Below, one piece after another: positions 1 to 10,277 of a stretch of 64,000 nucleotides of DNA. Under the pieces are notes generated by a model, which was given only the letters and a program-made list of their open reading frames with translations, ran no database searches and was not told where the DNA came from. The stretch is taken from positions 18,051,442 to 18,115,441 of the forward strand of contig NC_134023.1 of the NCBI RefSeq assembly GCF_040712315.1, written 5' to 3'. Numbering within the stretch: the stretch's first letter is position 1; each line of letters opens with the position of its first letter. The position numbers and the translations under genes were made by a program. This DNA comes from Castanea sativa. Taxonomy: Eukaryota > Streptophyta > Magnoliopsida > Fagales > Fagaceae.

Positions 1-11
1 ATATATATATA

Positions 12-820
12 TATGGGCAGACAAAAACTGACTCGCGGGGTCTCCACGGATTACAGCTAAAATGTTTCACGCAACTTACCTATAAGTGAACAATAGGGAA
101 TAAATACTCCACAATAGGAAACTCAAATAGTTGATTTCATTGACCAAATGTATTTAAAATATTACTCAAGTGTTACAACAGGAAATTCTCTTGTTCCCAT
201 GGTATTACACCCTCTCTCTCTCTCTCTCTCTCTCTATATTCCTCTTTCAAATTGATCCCCCTTTTTCTTTTTTCCTCTAAAAAAAGATCCCCCTTTGTTT
301 GCCTATTCCCCCCCCCCCTCTTTATAGTTACATTCCTTGTTTTTATCTCTACAGTTGTCTTGTTGCCAGCCCAATACTCGGGGATATTTTCCTTTATTTT
401 ATCGGTTTTCTCCCCTCCCTTATCTCGAAACTCTAACTTTTAGGGGGTGGTTGTACTGTTCATGCTGTCTCATATGCATTCAATGTGGTAGAGGTTAGGT
501 AAGAACCCCCTCATTAATGCGGAGATAAAAATCTTCAATCTTCTTGTGTGTTCTGGAAGTTTCCCATGGTTCTAGGCATCTTCTGGAAACCATACGTGGA
601 TCATCCATGCACCATGCCTCGGGTAAGGTTAGCTCCTTACCTTCTCCACAAGAACTACTTTCCCGTGTCGTTCCCCTCTTTCTTAGTACTTGGAATGATT
701 TAGTTTCCTTTCTTGCATAGCCCATTGGCCCCTGGGCCTTCCTTTTAGTATACAGACTAGGCCCAGTTTGTTCCTCACAGTCCAGTTATGGCCTGGATGG
801 GGACTCTTCCAGTCCTCACA
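12..820 (-). repeat. 3' LTR of the 12-5996 element
   Basis: This 809-bp copy matches 5190-5996 along its length, with scattered substitutions and a longer CT microsatellite (about 211-236). On the plus strand its left edge reads TATGGGCAGAC where the other LTR has TGTGGGCGGAC. Its right edge ends in CTCACA, followed by the polypurine tract. The visible divergence between the two LTRs implies an old insertion; I did not compute identity. Confidence 0.75.
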
Positions 821-838
821 ATTGCCTTTTTATTTCTT
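821..838 (-). other. Polypurine tract of the LTR element
   Basis: Read on the minus strand, this segment is almost only A and G (AAAAAGAAATAAAAAGG) and directly precedes the TGTGAGG start of the left LTR. That is the expected position of the plus-strand primer of an LTR retrotransposon. The same tract recurs inverted at about 2640-2661 next to the antisense LTR fragment. Confidence 0.6.
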
Positions 839-2661
839 TTTAAAAACATATTTTTGTAACTTTTAAACCTTAAAAAATGATAAAATAAAAAATAATTTGC
901 ACATAATTGGTCCCAATTATAATTTTATATGATAACTTCATAGTTTGAAAAAGATAAATTTTAATTCTAAATATCTATGTTCAAAATACTATAAGATGTC
1001 AATTGCTCTATAAGATATAATTATTCAATAAGTATGATAGTGCTTTAAAAATTATGCTTACTAGAAGTCAATAACCATTTAATAAGTGCGGTGTGTTATA
1101 AGCTTTGCATACATTATTTGTCAAGCTATATATATACACGCAAACATACCGTACATTATTCAAGCCTACATTTATGCCTTCTAGTAGGCTCAATTAATAG
1201 TCCACCCTTAATGTGTTCTAAGTTCCTGATGCGAAAATTGTGTGATTGTCTACCCAAATTTTTGCCTTCTATACTCAATTTAATAGTCCACCCCAAAATG
1301 TTCTTACCTGATGTGAAATGTGTAAGATGGTCTGGTTTGCCCAAAAAAACAAGAAGCAACTACGGATCACCAAGAATATCATAACTGACATGTCTTATTT
1401 CCATCACTCATAGGGTCTGGCTTGAGATTAGATGGGTTCTATACTTGTAATAGCAACAAAGGGTTGATCTTAAAGTCCACCCCAAAATATTCTTACTTGA
1501 TTTAAAATGTGTAAGATGGCCTGCCAAAAAAAAAAAAAAAAAAAAGAAGCAACCATGGATCACCAAGGGTATCAGAACTGACATGTCTTATTTCCACCAC
1601 TCATAAGGTCCGGCTTGAGATTAGGTAGGTGTTGTACCTGCAATAGCAACAAAGGGTTGATATTAAAGTTCACCCCCAAAATGTTCTTACTTGATGCGAA
1701 ATGTGTAAGATGGTTTGCCCCCAAAAAAAAAAAGCAACCACGGATCACCAAGAGTATCATAATTAACATGTCTTATTTCCACCACTCATAGGGTCCAGCT
1801 TGAGATTAGGTGGGTGTTGTACTTGCAATAACAACAAAGGGTTGATATTAAAGTCCACCCCAAAATGTTCTTACTTGATGCGAAATGTGTAAGATGGTTT
1901 ACCCAAAAAAAAAAGAAAAAAGAAAAAGAAAGAAGCAACCACAGATCACCAAGGATATCAGAATTGACATATCGTATTTCCACCACTCATAGGGTCCGAC
2001 TTGGGGTGGACTTTAATATCAACCCTTCATTGTTATTGCAAGTACAACACCCACCTAATCTCAAGCCGGACCCTATAAGTGGTGGAAATAAGACTTGTTA
2101 GTGCTGATATTCTTGGTGATCCGTAGTTGCTTCTTGTTTTTTTATAGCAGACCAGACCATCTTACACATTTCGCATCAAGTAAGAACATTTTTAAGTAGA
2201 CTATTAATTGAGTCTACAAGGCAAAAATTTGGGTAGACAATCACACAATTTTCGCATCAGGTACTTAGAACACTTTAAGGGTGGACTATTAATTGAGTCT
2301 ACTAGAAGGCATAAATTTAGGCTTGAATAATGTATGGTGTGTGTGTGTGTATAGCTTGACAAATATTGTATGCAAAGCTTAAAACACACCACACTTATTG
2401 AATGATTATTGACTTATAGTAAGCATCATTTTTTAAGCACTATCATACTTATTGAATAATTATATCTTATAGAGCAATCGGCATCTTGTAGTATTTTGAA
2501 CATAGATATTTAGAATTTAATTTTATCTTTTTGGAACTATGAAGTTAATATATAAAACATAATTGGGATCAATTATGTGCAAATTATTTTTTATTTTATC
2601 ATTTTTTAAGGTTTAAAAGTTACAAAAATATGTTTTTAAAAAGAAATAAAAAGGCAATTAT
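821..2661. repeat. Inverted duplication of the retrotransposon 3' region, with ~190-bp tandem repeats
   Basis: The segment from the polypurine tract inward (821 to about 1400) reappears reverse-complemented at about 2000-2661, with the symmetry point near 1741. For example, a GTGTGTTATAAGCTTTGC-like string near 1091 pairs with its complement near 2392. The centre holds about four tandem units of roughly 185-194 bp, seen from recurring GTGTAAGATGG at about 1320, 1509, 1703 and 1888 and CACCACTCATA-like strings at about 1403, 1597, 1780 and 1980. The small reading frames here are mirrored repeats, not genes. Confidence 0.8.
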
Positions 2662-2812
2662 GGGGAGTGGAAGAGTCCCCATCCAGGCCTTAAGCCTAAG
2701 AAGTAATTGGGCTGTGGGGAATAAACTGGGCCTAGTCTGTATACTAGAAGGAAGGCCTAGGGGGCAATGGGCTATGCAAGAAAGGAAACTAGAACATCCC
2801 AAATACTAAGAA
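2662..2812 (+). repeat. Antisense LTR fragment inside the element
   Basis: This is the first ~150 bp of the same LTR in the opposite (plus) orientation, matching the reverse complement of about 5846-5996. To its left is a polypurine tract, as beside a 3' LTR. To its right is gag, as beyond a 5' LTR. The rest of the LTR, the primer site and the start of gag (about 885 bp by comparison with the right half) are deleted. The junction falls at AAGG, which occurs at the corresponding place in both parent sequences. Confidence 0.7.
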
Positions 2813-4115
2813 GGTTTGTCTTACTCTAATAAGGTGGGGGAAGTGGAAAGGTTAAGGGAGCAAGTTGCTTTGTTGCAGTGGGAGGCAGAGAGGGACAAGA
2901 ATTTGCTTCGCCGTAAAGACGAGGAGCTTCATCATCTGAGAGGACCAAGTCCAGCACCTAGCCACTCTCGAGGAGATGAGTGCATGGTGGATGATAGGAG
3001 TAGGAAGAGAGACAGGAGCCACCCCATTCCCACGGGGAACAAAAAAAGTCTCCCCATAGGGAGAGGACAGTCTCTTCACCTCATCACAAGAACAAAAGGG
3101 AAGAACAAGACAGAGAGAAGCTTAAAGGGCCAATTCCTCAACGCTTGACAATCCCTTACTCTTGAGTCCTTGAGATGCCATAAGTTTTTAATAATGATGC
3201 CATGAGTAAAGCTTTGCACCAAATATCTCATTCCCCATTTTGAGAAGAGATTGAGAAAAATAAATCTACCGCGTAGGTTTACAAGGCCAACTTTTTACAA
3301 TATATGATGGCAAAATGGATCCCGTGGAACATGTCAGTCATTACAACCAAAGCCTGGCCATATACTCTAAAAACGAAGCTCTGATGTGTAAGATATTCCC
3401 TTATAGCTTGGGGCCAATAGCTATGAGATGGTTTATAGGTTGGAAAAAGAGTCTATTCGAGGATATGATGAGCTATTTAGAGTGTTTGGAGCAAGATTTG
3501 TGACATGCAGTAGAACCCCAAGCCTTTTGCCTCACTTCTTACAATGGCAATGAAGGAAGGGGAAACCCTCAGAGCTTATTCGGATCGCTATTGGGAATTA
3601 TACAACAAGATCGAGGGAGATAATGGAGGAATTACGACTAGTACCTTTAAGGTGGGGCTCCCTATTGATTCTGACTTGAGGGCTTCGTTAGCCTTGAAAC
3701 CAGTTATGGATATGAACAAATTAATGGAGCGGGTAGAGGAGTATAAGCGATTAAAAGATGACCAGTTGCAAGATAAGGCTAAAACTAAGGTACCCATCAC
3801 GGAGAAGAAAGAGGTTAAGGTAGATCATGCTCCCCAACCTCGAAGGGACTTTTTCCCTTAGGCTCAAAAGCCGAGGTCAGAAATGGTTAGCTTATTTTAC
3901 AAAGAGCCTATATACCGAATTGTGGAGAAAATAAATAATGAGTCATACTTTTGTTGGCCAAACAAGATAAGTGGGGATGTTACGAGAAGAAATAAAAGTC
4001 TTTACAGTTCATATCACTGAGACCGGGGGCACACAATTGAGGATTGCCAAACCCTAAAGGACCATTTGCGCCAACTCAAGAAGGTAGGCTATTTGGAAGA
4101 TTTCTTAGTAAGGTT
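2813..4115 (+). pseudogene. Degenerate retrotransposon gag (plus-strand copy)
   Basis: Three broken reading frames (2816-3148, 3315-3503, 3544-3861) carry successive pieces of a plant Ty3/gypsy gag. First is a charged coiled-coil-like start rich in E, R and L. Next comes a retrotransposon-gag core, with a MRWFIGWKKS-like segment and later ETLRAYSDRYWELYNKI. Last is a remnant zinc-knuckle region near 4015-4110, whose frame reads RGHTIEDCQTLKDHLRQLKK. Stops and frameshifts between blocks show it is dead. The first 845 bp are duplicated in reverse at 4116-4965. Confidence 0.75.
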
Positions 4116-5117
4116 GCCCCACCTTAAAGGTACTAGCCGCAATTCCTCCATTATCTCACCCAATCTCGTTGTATAATTCCCAGTAGTGATCTGAATAGGC
4201 TCTGAGGGTTTCCCCTTCCTTCATTGCCATTGTAAGAAGTGAGTCAAAAGGCTTGGGGGTTCCATTATATGTCACAAATCTTGCCCCAAATGCTTTAACT
4301 AGCTCGTCCTATCCTCGGATAGACCTTTTTTTCAACCCATCAAACCATCTCATAGCTATTGGCTCCAAGCTATAAGGGAATATCTTACATATTAGAGCTT
4401 TGTTTTTAGAGTATATGACCATGCTTTGGTTGTAATGACTGACATGTTCCACGAGATCCATTTTGCCATCATATATTGTAAAAGTTGGCCTTGTAAACCT
4501 ACGTGGTAGATTTGTTTTCTCAATCTCTTCTCAAAACGGGGACTAAGATATTTGGTGCAAAACTCTACTCATGGCATCATCACTGAAAACTTGTGGCATC
4601 ATAGGGACTTGGGAGTGAGGGATCGTCGAGCGCTGAGGAATTGACCCTTTAAGCTTCTCCTTGTCTTGTTCTTCCCTTTTGTTCTTGTGATGAGGTGGAG
4701 TCCTCTCCCTATGGGAAGATTGCTTTTGTTCCTCGTGGCGATGGGGTGGTCTCCTGTTTCTCTTCCTATTCCTATCATCCACCACACACTCATCTCCTCG
4801 GGAGTAACTAAGTGCTGGACTTGGTCCTCTCCGATGATGAAGCTCCTCATCTATACGGTGAAGTAACTCCTTGTCCCTCTCCGCCTCCCTCTGCAGCAAA
4901 GCCACTTGCTCCCTTACCTTTCCACTTCCCCCACCCTATTAGAGTAGGATGGACCTTTTGTATTGGTAGCAGACCTTTCTTCTTGCGGAGGTGGGCTAGG
5001 TTGTCGTTGAGTCTCCTTATGAACTTTAGATCTCACACGTCGATCCACATTGACAATTTCTTCTAAAATGCTTGGTCGTTCCAGATGAACGGGACCACTC
5101 TGAGATCGATTCACCAT
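4116..5117 (-). pseudogene. Degenerate retrotransposon gag (minus-strand copy)
   Basis: This is the sense-orientation gag of the 12-5996 element, in pieces at 5117-4914 and 4905-4543 and then without a long frame to 4116. It mirrors 2816-3660 across a symmetry point near 3886. It keeps the N-terminal leader, starting MVNRSQSGPVHLERP, which the plus-strand copy has lost. Frameshifts separate the blocks, so no complete Gag could be made. Confidence 0.75.
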
Positions 5118-5171
5118 AGTCTAAAAGAAAAAACAAATCAACTCTTGAGCCTTCTACTTAGTAGAGTTTTT

Positions 5172-5189
5172 CCTACAAATGACGCCAAT
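5172..5189 (-). other. Primer-binding site of the LTR element
   Basis: Read on the minus strand, the LTR ends in CCGCCCACA and is followed at once by ATTGGCGTCATTTGTAGG. This resembles the TGGCGCC-type primer-binding sites of plant Ty3/gypsy elements, with one change in the core. It fixes the right LTR as the 5' LTR and the element as minus-oriented. Confidence 0.6.
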
Positions 5190-5996
5190 TGTGGGCGGAC
5201 AAAAATTGACCTGCGGTGGTCTCTATGGATTACAGCTAAAATGTCTCATGCAACCTACTTATAAGTGAACAATATGGAATAAATACTCCACAATGGGAAA
5301 CTTAAATATTTTATTTCATTGACCATATGTTTTTAAAATATTACTCAAGTGTTACATCAGGAAATTCTTTTGTTCCTGTGGTGTTACACCCTCTCTCTCT
5401 CTCTCTCTCTCTTTCAGACCGATCCCCCTTTTTCTTTTTTCCTCTAAAAAAAAAGATCCCCCTCTGTTTGCCTATCCCTTCCTCTTTATAGTTACATTCT
5501 TTGTTCTTATCTCTACAGCTGTCTTGTTGCCAGCCCAATTCTCAGGGATATTTTCTTTTACTTTATCATTTTCTCCCCTCCCTTATTTTGGAACTCTGAC
5601 TTTTGGGGGGTGGTTGTACTGTTCAGGCTGTCTCATATGCATTCAATGCAGCATAGGTTAGGTTAGAACCCCCTTATTAATGCGGAGGTAAAAATTTTCA
5701 ATCTTCTTGTGAATTTTGGAAGTTTCCCATGGTTCCAAGCATCTTTTGGAAACCATACATGGATCATCCATGCATCATGCTTTAGGTAAAGTTAGCTCCT
5801 TACCTTCTTCACGGGAACTACTTTCCCTCGTCGCTCCCCTCCTTCTTAGTGCTTGGGATGGTCTAGTTTCCTTTCTTGCATAGCCCATTACCCCCTGGGC
5901 CTTTCTTCTAGTATACAAACTAGGCCTAGTTCATTCCTCGCAGCCCAGTTACTTCTTGGGCTTAAGGCCTGGATGGGGACTCTTCCAATCCCCACA
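5190..5996 (-). repeat. 5' LTR of the 12-5996 element
   Basis: This 807-bp repeat runs from TGTGGG to CCCACA on the plus strand, with short inverted termini as expected for an LTR. It is flanked on the inside by the primer-binding site and on the outside by ATATA. It contains a CT microsatellite at about 5390-5414. Reading frames within it are incidental. Confidence 0.75.
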
Positions 5997-7100
5997 ATAT
6001 ATATTTGTCATATGATTGGTTTCCGGATATTGAATGGAATTGAATTACTAATCCAAATTTATGAGGTTGGAACAGTCAAGTTTTTTGACATTTTTAGAAG
6101 ACCAACATATTATAATATTCCTAGACTTTATTTATTAAATTGATTAAATGATTTTTAAATTTAAAATTTTTAAATTTAAATTCAAAGCATAAAATACTTT
6201 TATATCATAGAATTACAAAAATTCAAGCAACCTCCAAAACACTTTCTCAACTACTCTATCTTGATAACCAAATACTGAGCTCCAAATTTAAAACACTCAT
6301 TTCATTATTTCAACGAAAAGAAATCATTTGTAAGTTCTGACATATAAAGAATGTGATAGAATAAACAAAAAATTGGCTAAAAACATTTTCATTTATCGAG
6401 ATTAATTGTCTTTAGCTAGGATTCCACCAAAAAAAAAAAAATCCACAAAAAATACTCTAAAATGATCATTGACTTTTACTTTTATCGTCTTGACTCATAT
6501 TGATATCATACTAAATAATAGTAAAAAACTACAAAGAAACTTATAAATTATGAATTCTAAAACATAATAAAAAAATATTAATCTCATCAATAATCAATTA
6601 GAATGTTTATTTCTAGTTTTCTTTAGTTCTAAAACAAATTATATTTATGGCTTTCCCACACCAAATACCTAAAGACTCAAAGCCAAACACAACTTGTACA
6701 AAACCCACAATGTCTCATCTCAACATCAAAACCAAAAGTTGTTGTCACTCAATAAAAAAATGCAAGCCATTTTCCTTGGCATAGCCAACTCATACGGATT
6801 GAGATCATATAGAATGATAAAATTGGAGTTAGGTAGGTGTCATTGAAAGGTTGAAGATAAATGACATCACTCTTGGTCGGGGTGTATTTGAAGTGCAAGA
6901 GATTTTTCTTGAAACACTAAACCAAAAGAAATAAGGAATCTTTATTCTTTAATTGGAAGTTTTGAAACATTGAACTAAAGAAACCAAAAGTTTCTATTTT
7001 TTTTTCTTATATTTTATCTTGAGAATATTTCAATTATCTTTTCAATGAGAGCATCATATAACGGAATCTCGTGCCCTCACATGAGGTCTCCACTTTTATT

Positions 7101-7153
<53 letters not shown>

Positions 7154-7547
7154 CTTGATAAGCAAAAAAAAAAAAATAATAACAAGAATTTTAGTGGTAA
7201 ACCCATATAAGAACTAATAAAAGTGTGTTAACTCAATTGTTGTAAAAAATAAAGAAAACTCTTTCTATTATATTAATATTAGTTGTAAAAGCTTTTGTAT
7301 ATGTAACATTCTCTCACCATAATAGAAAAGCTAAAAGAGTGTTTATGAATTTTCTTCTCATAAGTTTTCCATGTGATGGTTTTGGAAATACTCGCAACAT
7401 ATGCAAAATTTTTTGCAACAAACTCCATAGCTACTAAGTTGTTAATTTGTTATTAATTCTCATTTAGGCCAATTAGTGACATTGTTTATCATTTATAACT
7501 CGCCACCTCAATAGTTATAGAAATTTTGTTGTGACTCTATACTTAGA
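5997..7547. other. AT-rich intergenic DNA
   Basis: I see no coding exon or RNA gene here. The stretch contains a long (TA)n microsatellite at about 7097-7151 and several A-runs. Confidence 0.6.
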
Positions 7548-7772
7548 GTCTGTTTAGGAACAACTTATTTAGTTGAAATTGAAATTTTTTGGCTGAAAGT
7601 AAGATAGATAAAGTTAAAAGGTAACTGAAATAGTATATTGAGACTCATGAATAATACCAAAAAGTGCAATGAGACCCATGAATAATAGCAAAAAATAAAC
7701 TGAATAATACAAAAAATAAACTGAATAGTAAAAAAAATCAACTTTTTAAACCAATGCAAAATGCAACATTGT
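7548..7772. mobile_element. MITE-like element (hAT-type family suspected)
   Basis: The segment opens near a GTCTGTTTAGGAACAAC string. It carries internal repeats of the type CAATGAGACCCATGAATAA and AATAAACTGAATA, and closes near AACCAATGCAAAATG. This internal layout matches, from memory, a MITE group common in woody plant genomes. The termini are degenerate, so the limits are approximate. The minus-strand frame at 7565-7759 is only this A/T-rich repeat. Confidence 0.45.
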
Positions 7773-7948
7773 TTTTATTTTCTAGCTCTAATATCAGGCT
7801 CAATGAGTTCAACTTTGTTTTCTCTAAGACTGAATGCTCTCGTGTATTAGATACAAGTCAAGTCACGCCCTGAAAAAGCTTGGATCTAATGCTCCCTTGC
7901 AGTGGATTGCATTGTACCCAAGTCAAGCATCATGAGTAATCTACCCTA

Positions 7949-9780
7949 GGAGAAATTATTGGTTCCTCCGGGTGGACCACTTATGTGGTCCTCCCTGCTC
8001 CTGCCAGCCAATAGGAGTACGACAACTGTCCATTTTTTTTTATTCAGCTCCACCTCAGCACTAACCCATTACTTACCCATTACCTTAACTCTTGTTAGCA
8101 ACTAAAACCATGGTTAAGACTAAAACAAACTCAGCAAGACAGCAACCCAAACCTTCACCGTGTACACTTCTAAGTTCTAACCCAAGTTCTAACTCAACAT
8201 TTGGTGAAAGTATATGCTTCTCGTGCTTGCATTGTCTTCCAAATGTGGATGTCTATTTTTGCAATTGCGACGAAGCAAAGTGAAGAACAAAAAAAAAATT
8301 ATTGTCCTTGTGTGCACTGGGATAAATGCAGTTCCATGAACAAGATAGACTTTTCCTAAGAAGATGATGATGAGATTCAGATTGGTACTGAATACAAAAA
8401 CCATGTAACGGGATTCTATGATAGCCTTGTCCAATGAACCAGAAACTTCTGCCACAGCTTTAGAAAAGCCGGAACCTTGCTTCATTAAATCTACAAAGTT
8501 CATAGTAATTCACAAGCACCATTAAAGCCATTTGCAATGTCTCAGTCCCAAGAACATTTTCAAGAGCAAACCCAAAACAACAATTTCACAAGATGCTAGC
8601 ATACGTATCCATAAGCATGTTGGAAACTCAAATTATATATATTTAAATTAATATAAACAAACTACACAAGTATCATTACTGTCAAAATTTATGGGTTGGA
8701 CTAATTGAACCCAACAATTAACAAAACATCCATAAGCCCTTCTTCTTTTCTGTAAAATAAAAAACAAATTTTAAATTACTATGAGTTTAAATGGAACATA
8801 AATATTGTTTCTTCTATGGTTTGTAAGACCCACAATCATTCAGTACACAAAAGTAGAGACCAAAAGTGGGAAACCCAGCTAGACTCACCTAGTGAACTTC
8901 AATTCAAAGATGTCACGCATACAAACTTTTACACACTTGGGTGTGTGTGTGCATATACACAACAAGAGTAGTTTGATGCACCGGTGGCACAGATACAACC
9001 CTCAGTCCCTCACTACAATTTTAAGCACAAATCCAACCCTCTTCATCATTGTGTTGGACATTCAATACCAACTTTAAATAATTTCAGCATATGGCCAATT
9101 CAATCAAGCCAAAATTATCATCAAATGCAAATTCCCCAAGTGTGTGAAAGCATGGGCGTCGCTAGATTGAACGAAGAGGCCGTCGCTTTCGCACAGGTTC
9201 TCGACGAAGCCAGCGTCATTCTTCTCATTCGTGACAAGGTCAAAATCTCTCTCAACCAGCATCTTTGCCGAGAAGCAAAGATTGGACCCAAAGCCCACAA
9301 GCTCCAATCGGTTTTGGTATCGGATTTGGTGGTCATGAGAATTTTGTGTTTTGGTTTTAAGATTCATGTCCATTCGATCTTAATAGGGCATAAAGATGTT
9401 TTAAGTTTTTTCAAATTTGTAATGTTGGGTTTCTTGGTTTTGCATTTGAATGTTGTTATTGATGCTGTGAAATTGTCAAATTGATGTCCCAAAGTTTTGA
9501 AGAAAGATTTGGGTGAGAAGGTTTGGGTTTCTAAGTTAGAACTTGGGTTAGAACTTAGAAGTGTACATGGTGAAGGTTTAAGTTACTGTCTTGCTGAGTT
9601 TGTTTTAGTCTTAACCATGGTTTTAGTTGCTAACAAGAGTTAAGGTAATGGGTAAGTAATGGGTTAGTGCTGAGGTGGAGCTGAATAAAAAAAAAAAGGA
9701 TAGTTGTCGTACTCCTATTGGTTGGTAGGAGCAGGGAGGACCACATCAGTGGTTCACCCGGAGGAACCAATAATTTCTCC
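7949..9780. mobile_element. 1.8-kb long-TIR DNA transposon, non-autonomous, with captured-looking interior
   Basis: The ends are inverted copies: GGAGAAATTATTGG on the left and CCAATAATTTCTCC on the right. The similarity continues inward for about 240 bp (7949-8190 against about 9540-9780). Flanks TACCCTA and TAACCTA could be an imperfect 7-bp target duplication. The interior has no transposase. It contains two short frames (8503-8189 minus and 8984-9484 plus) whose composition is more gene-like than the surroundings; they may be host fragments, as in Pack-type elements. I recognise neither. A TG/CA-rich stretch lies near 8935-8960. Confidence 0.7.
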
Positions 9781-10277
9781 TAACCTAGACACAAAGCTTA
9801 GGAGTTGAGTCCAATGCATAGGACACGATGATCTGCAATAATGATGACATCCGTATACTTTTAGCCACATGTCACTGTCTAATGCACCAGAGCATTATAC
9901 TCAAGCAAAGTCTAATGCCCACACAAAGCTTCTTGAACCATGATAACAAATTTGCATTGCTGGCACTTTGCTGAAGTGGCATGAGCCAACTCAGCATGAA
10001 TTCGTGACCTGGGTCACTGTAACACCTAAAATTGTGACTCAAACCCACGAGTTCAGAAAGTGCAGTATTCTTTTATGAACATATTTCAGAATCATATTCG
10101 TATATATATAAAAAAAAAAAAGATTTCAGAATCATATAGTATATTAAACACCGTTATTCAAGTTACAAGGTTGGGTCAAAATCATACCAAAATTTGAGAC
10201 AGTGTAGCGTAGCCTGGAAGGCGATCAAGATTCAAGAACAAAGAGTTTTGACAGAGAAAAAGGTTTCGGAAGCAACA
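9781..10277 (+). promoter_or_regulatory. Probable promoter and 5' leader of the membrane-protein gene
   Basis: This is the interval between the transposon and the start codon at 10278. An ATATATATAA string near 10100 could serve as a TATA element. The GA-rich stretch just before the ATG (about 10195-10277) looks like a transcribed leader. No start site can be fixed from sequence alone. Confidence 0.35.

Larger units (their letters stand above)
12..5996 (-). mobile_element. Non-autonomous Ty3/gypsy-like LTR retrotransposon with internally inverted body
   Basis: Two LTR copies in the same orientation (12-820 and 5190-5996) bound the unit. Next to the right LTR is a primer-binding-like sequence, and next to the left LTR is a purine-rich tract on the minus strand, so the element reads right to left. 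The flanking five bases are ATATA on both sides (7-11 and 5997-6001), consistent with a 5-bp target duplication, although the left flank is AT-repeat so this is weak support. The only coding remnants are gag. No protease, reverse transcriptase or integrase is visible. The interior is two inverted duplications (about 821-2661 and 2816-4965), so the element could not be a simple functional copy. The gag type and the primer site suggest the Tat-like branch of Ty3/gypsy; this is inference. Confidence 0.75.

Noticed and set aside
8984..9484. The longest plus-strand open frame in the first 10 kb (166 codons)
   Set aside because: It starts in clearly non-coding sequence, lies inside a TIR element and has no family I recognise. 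At best a captured fragment.
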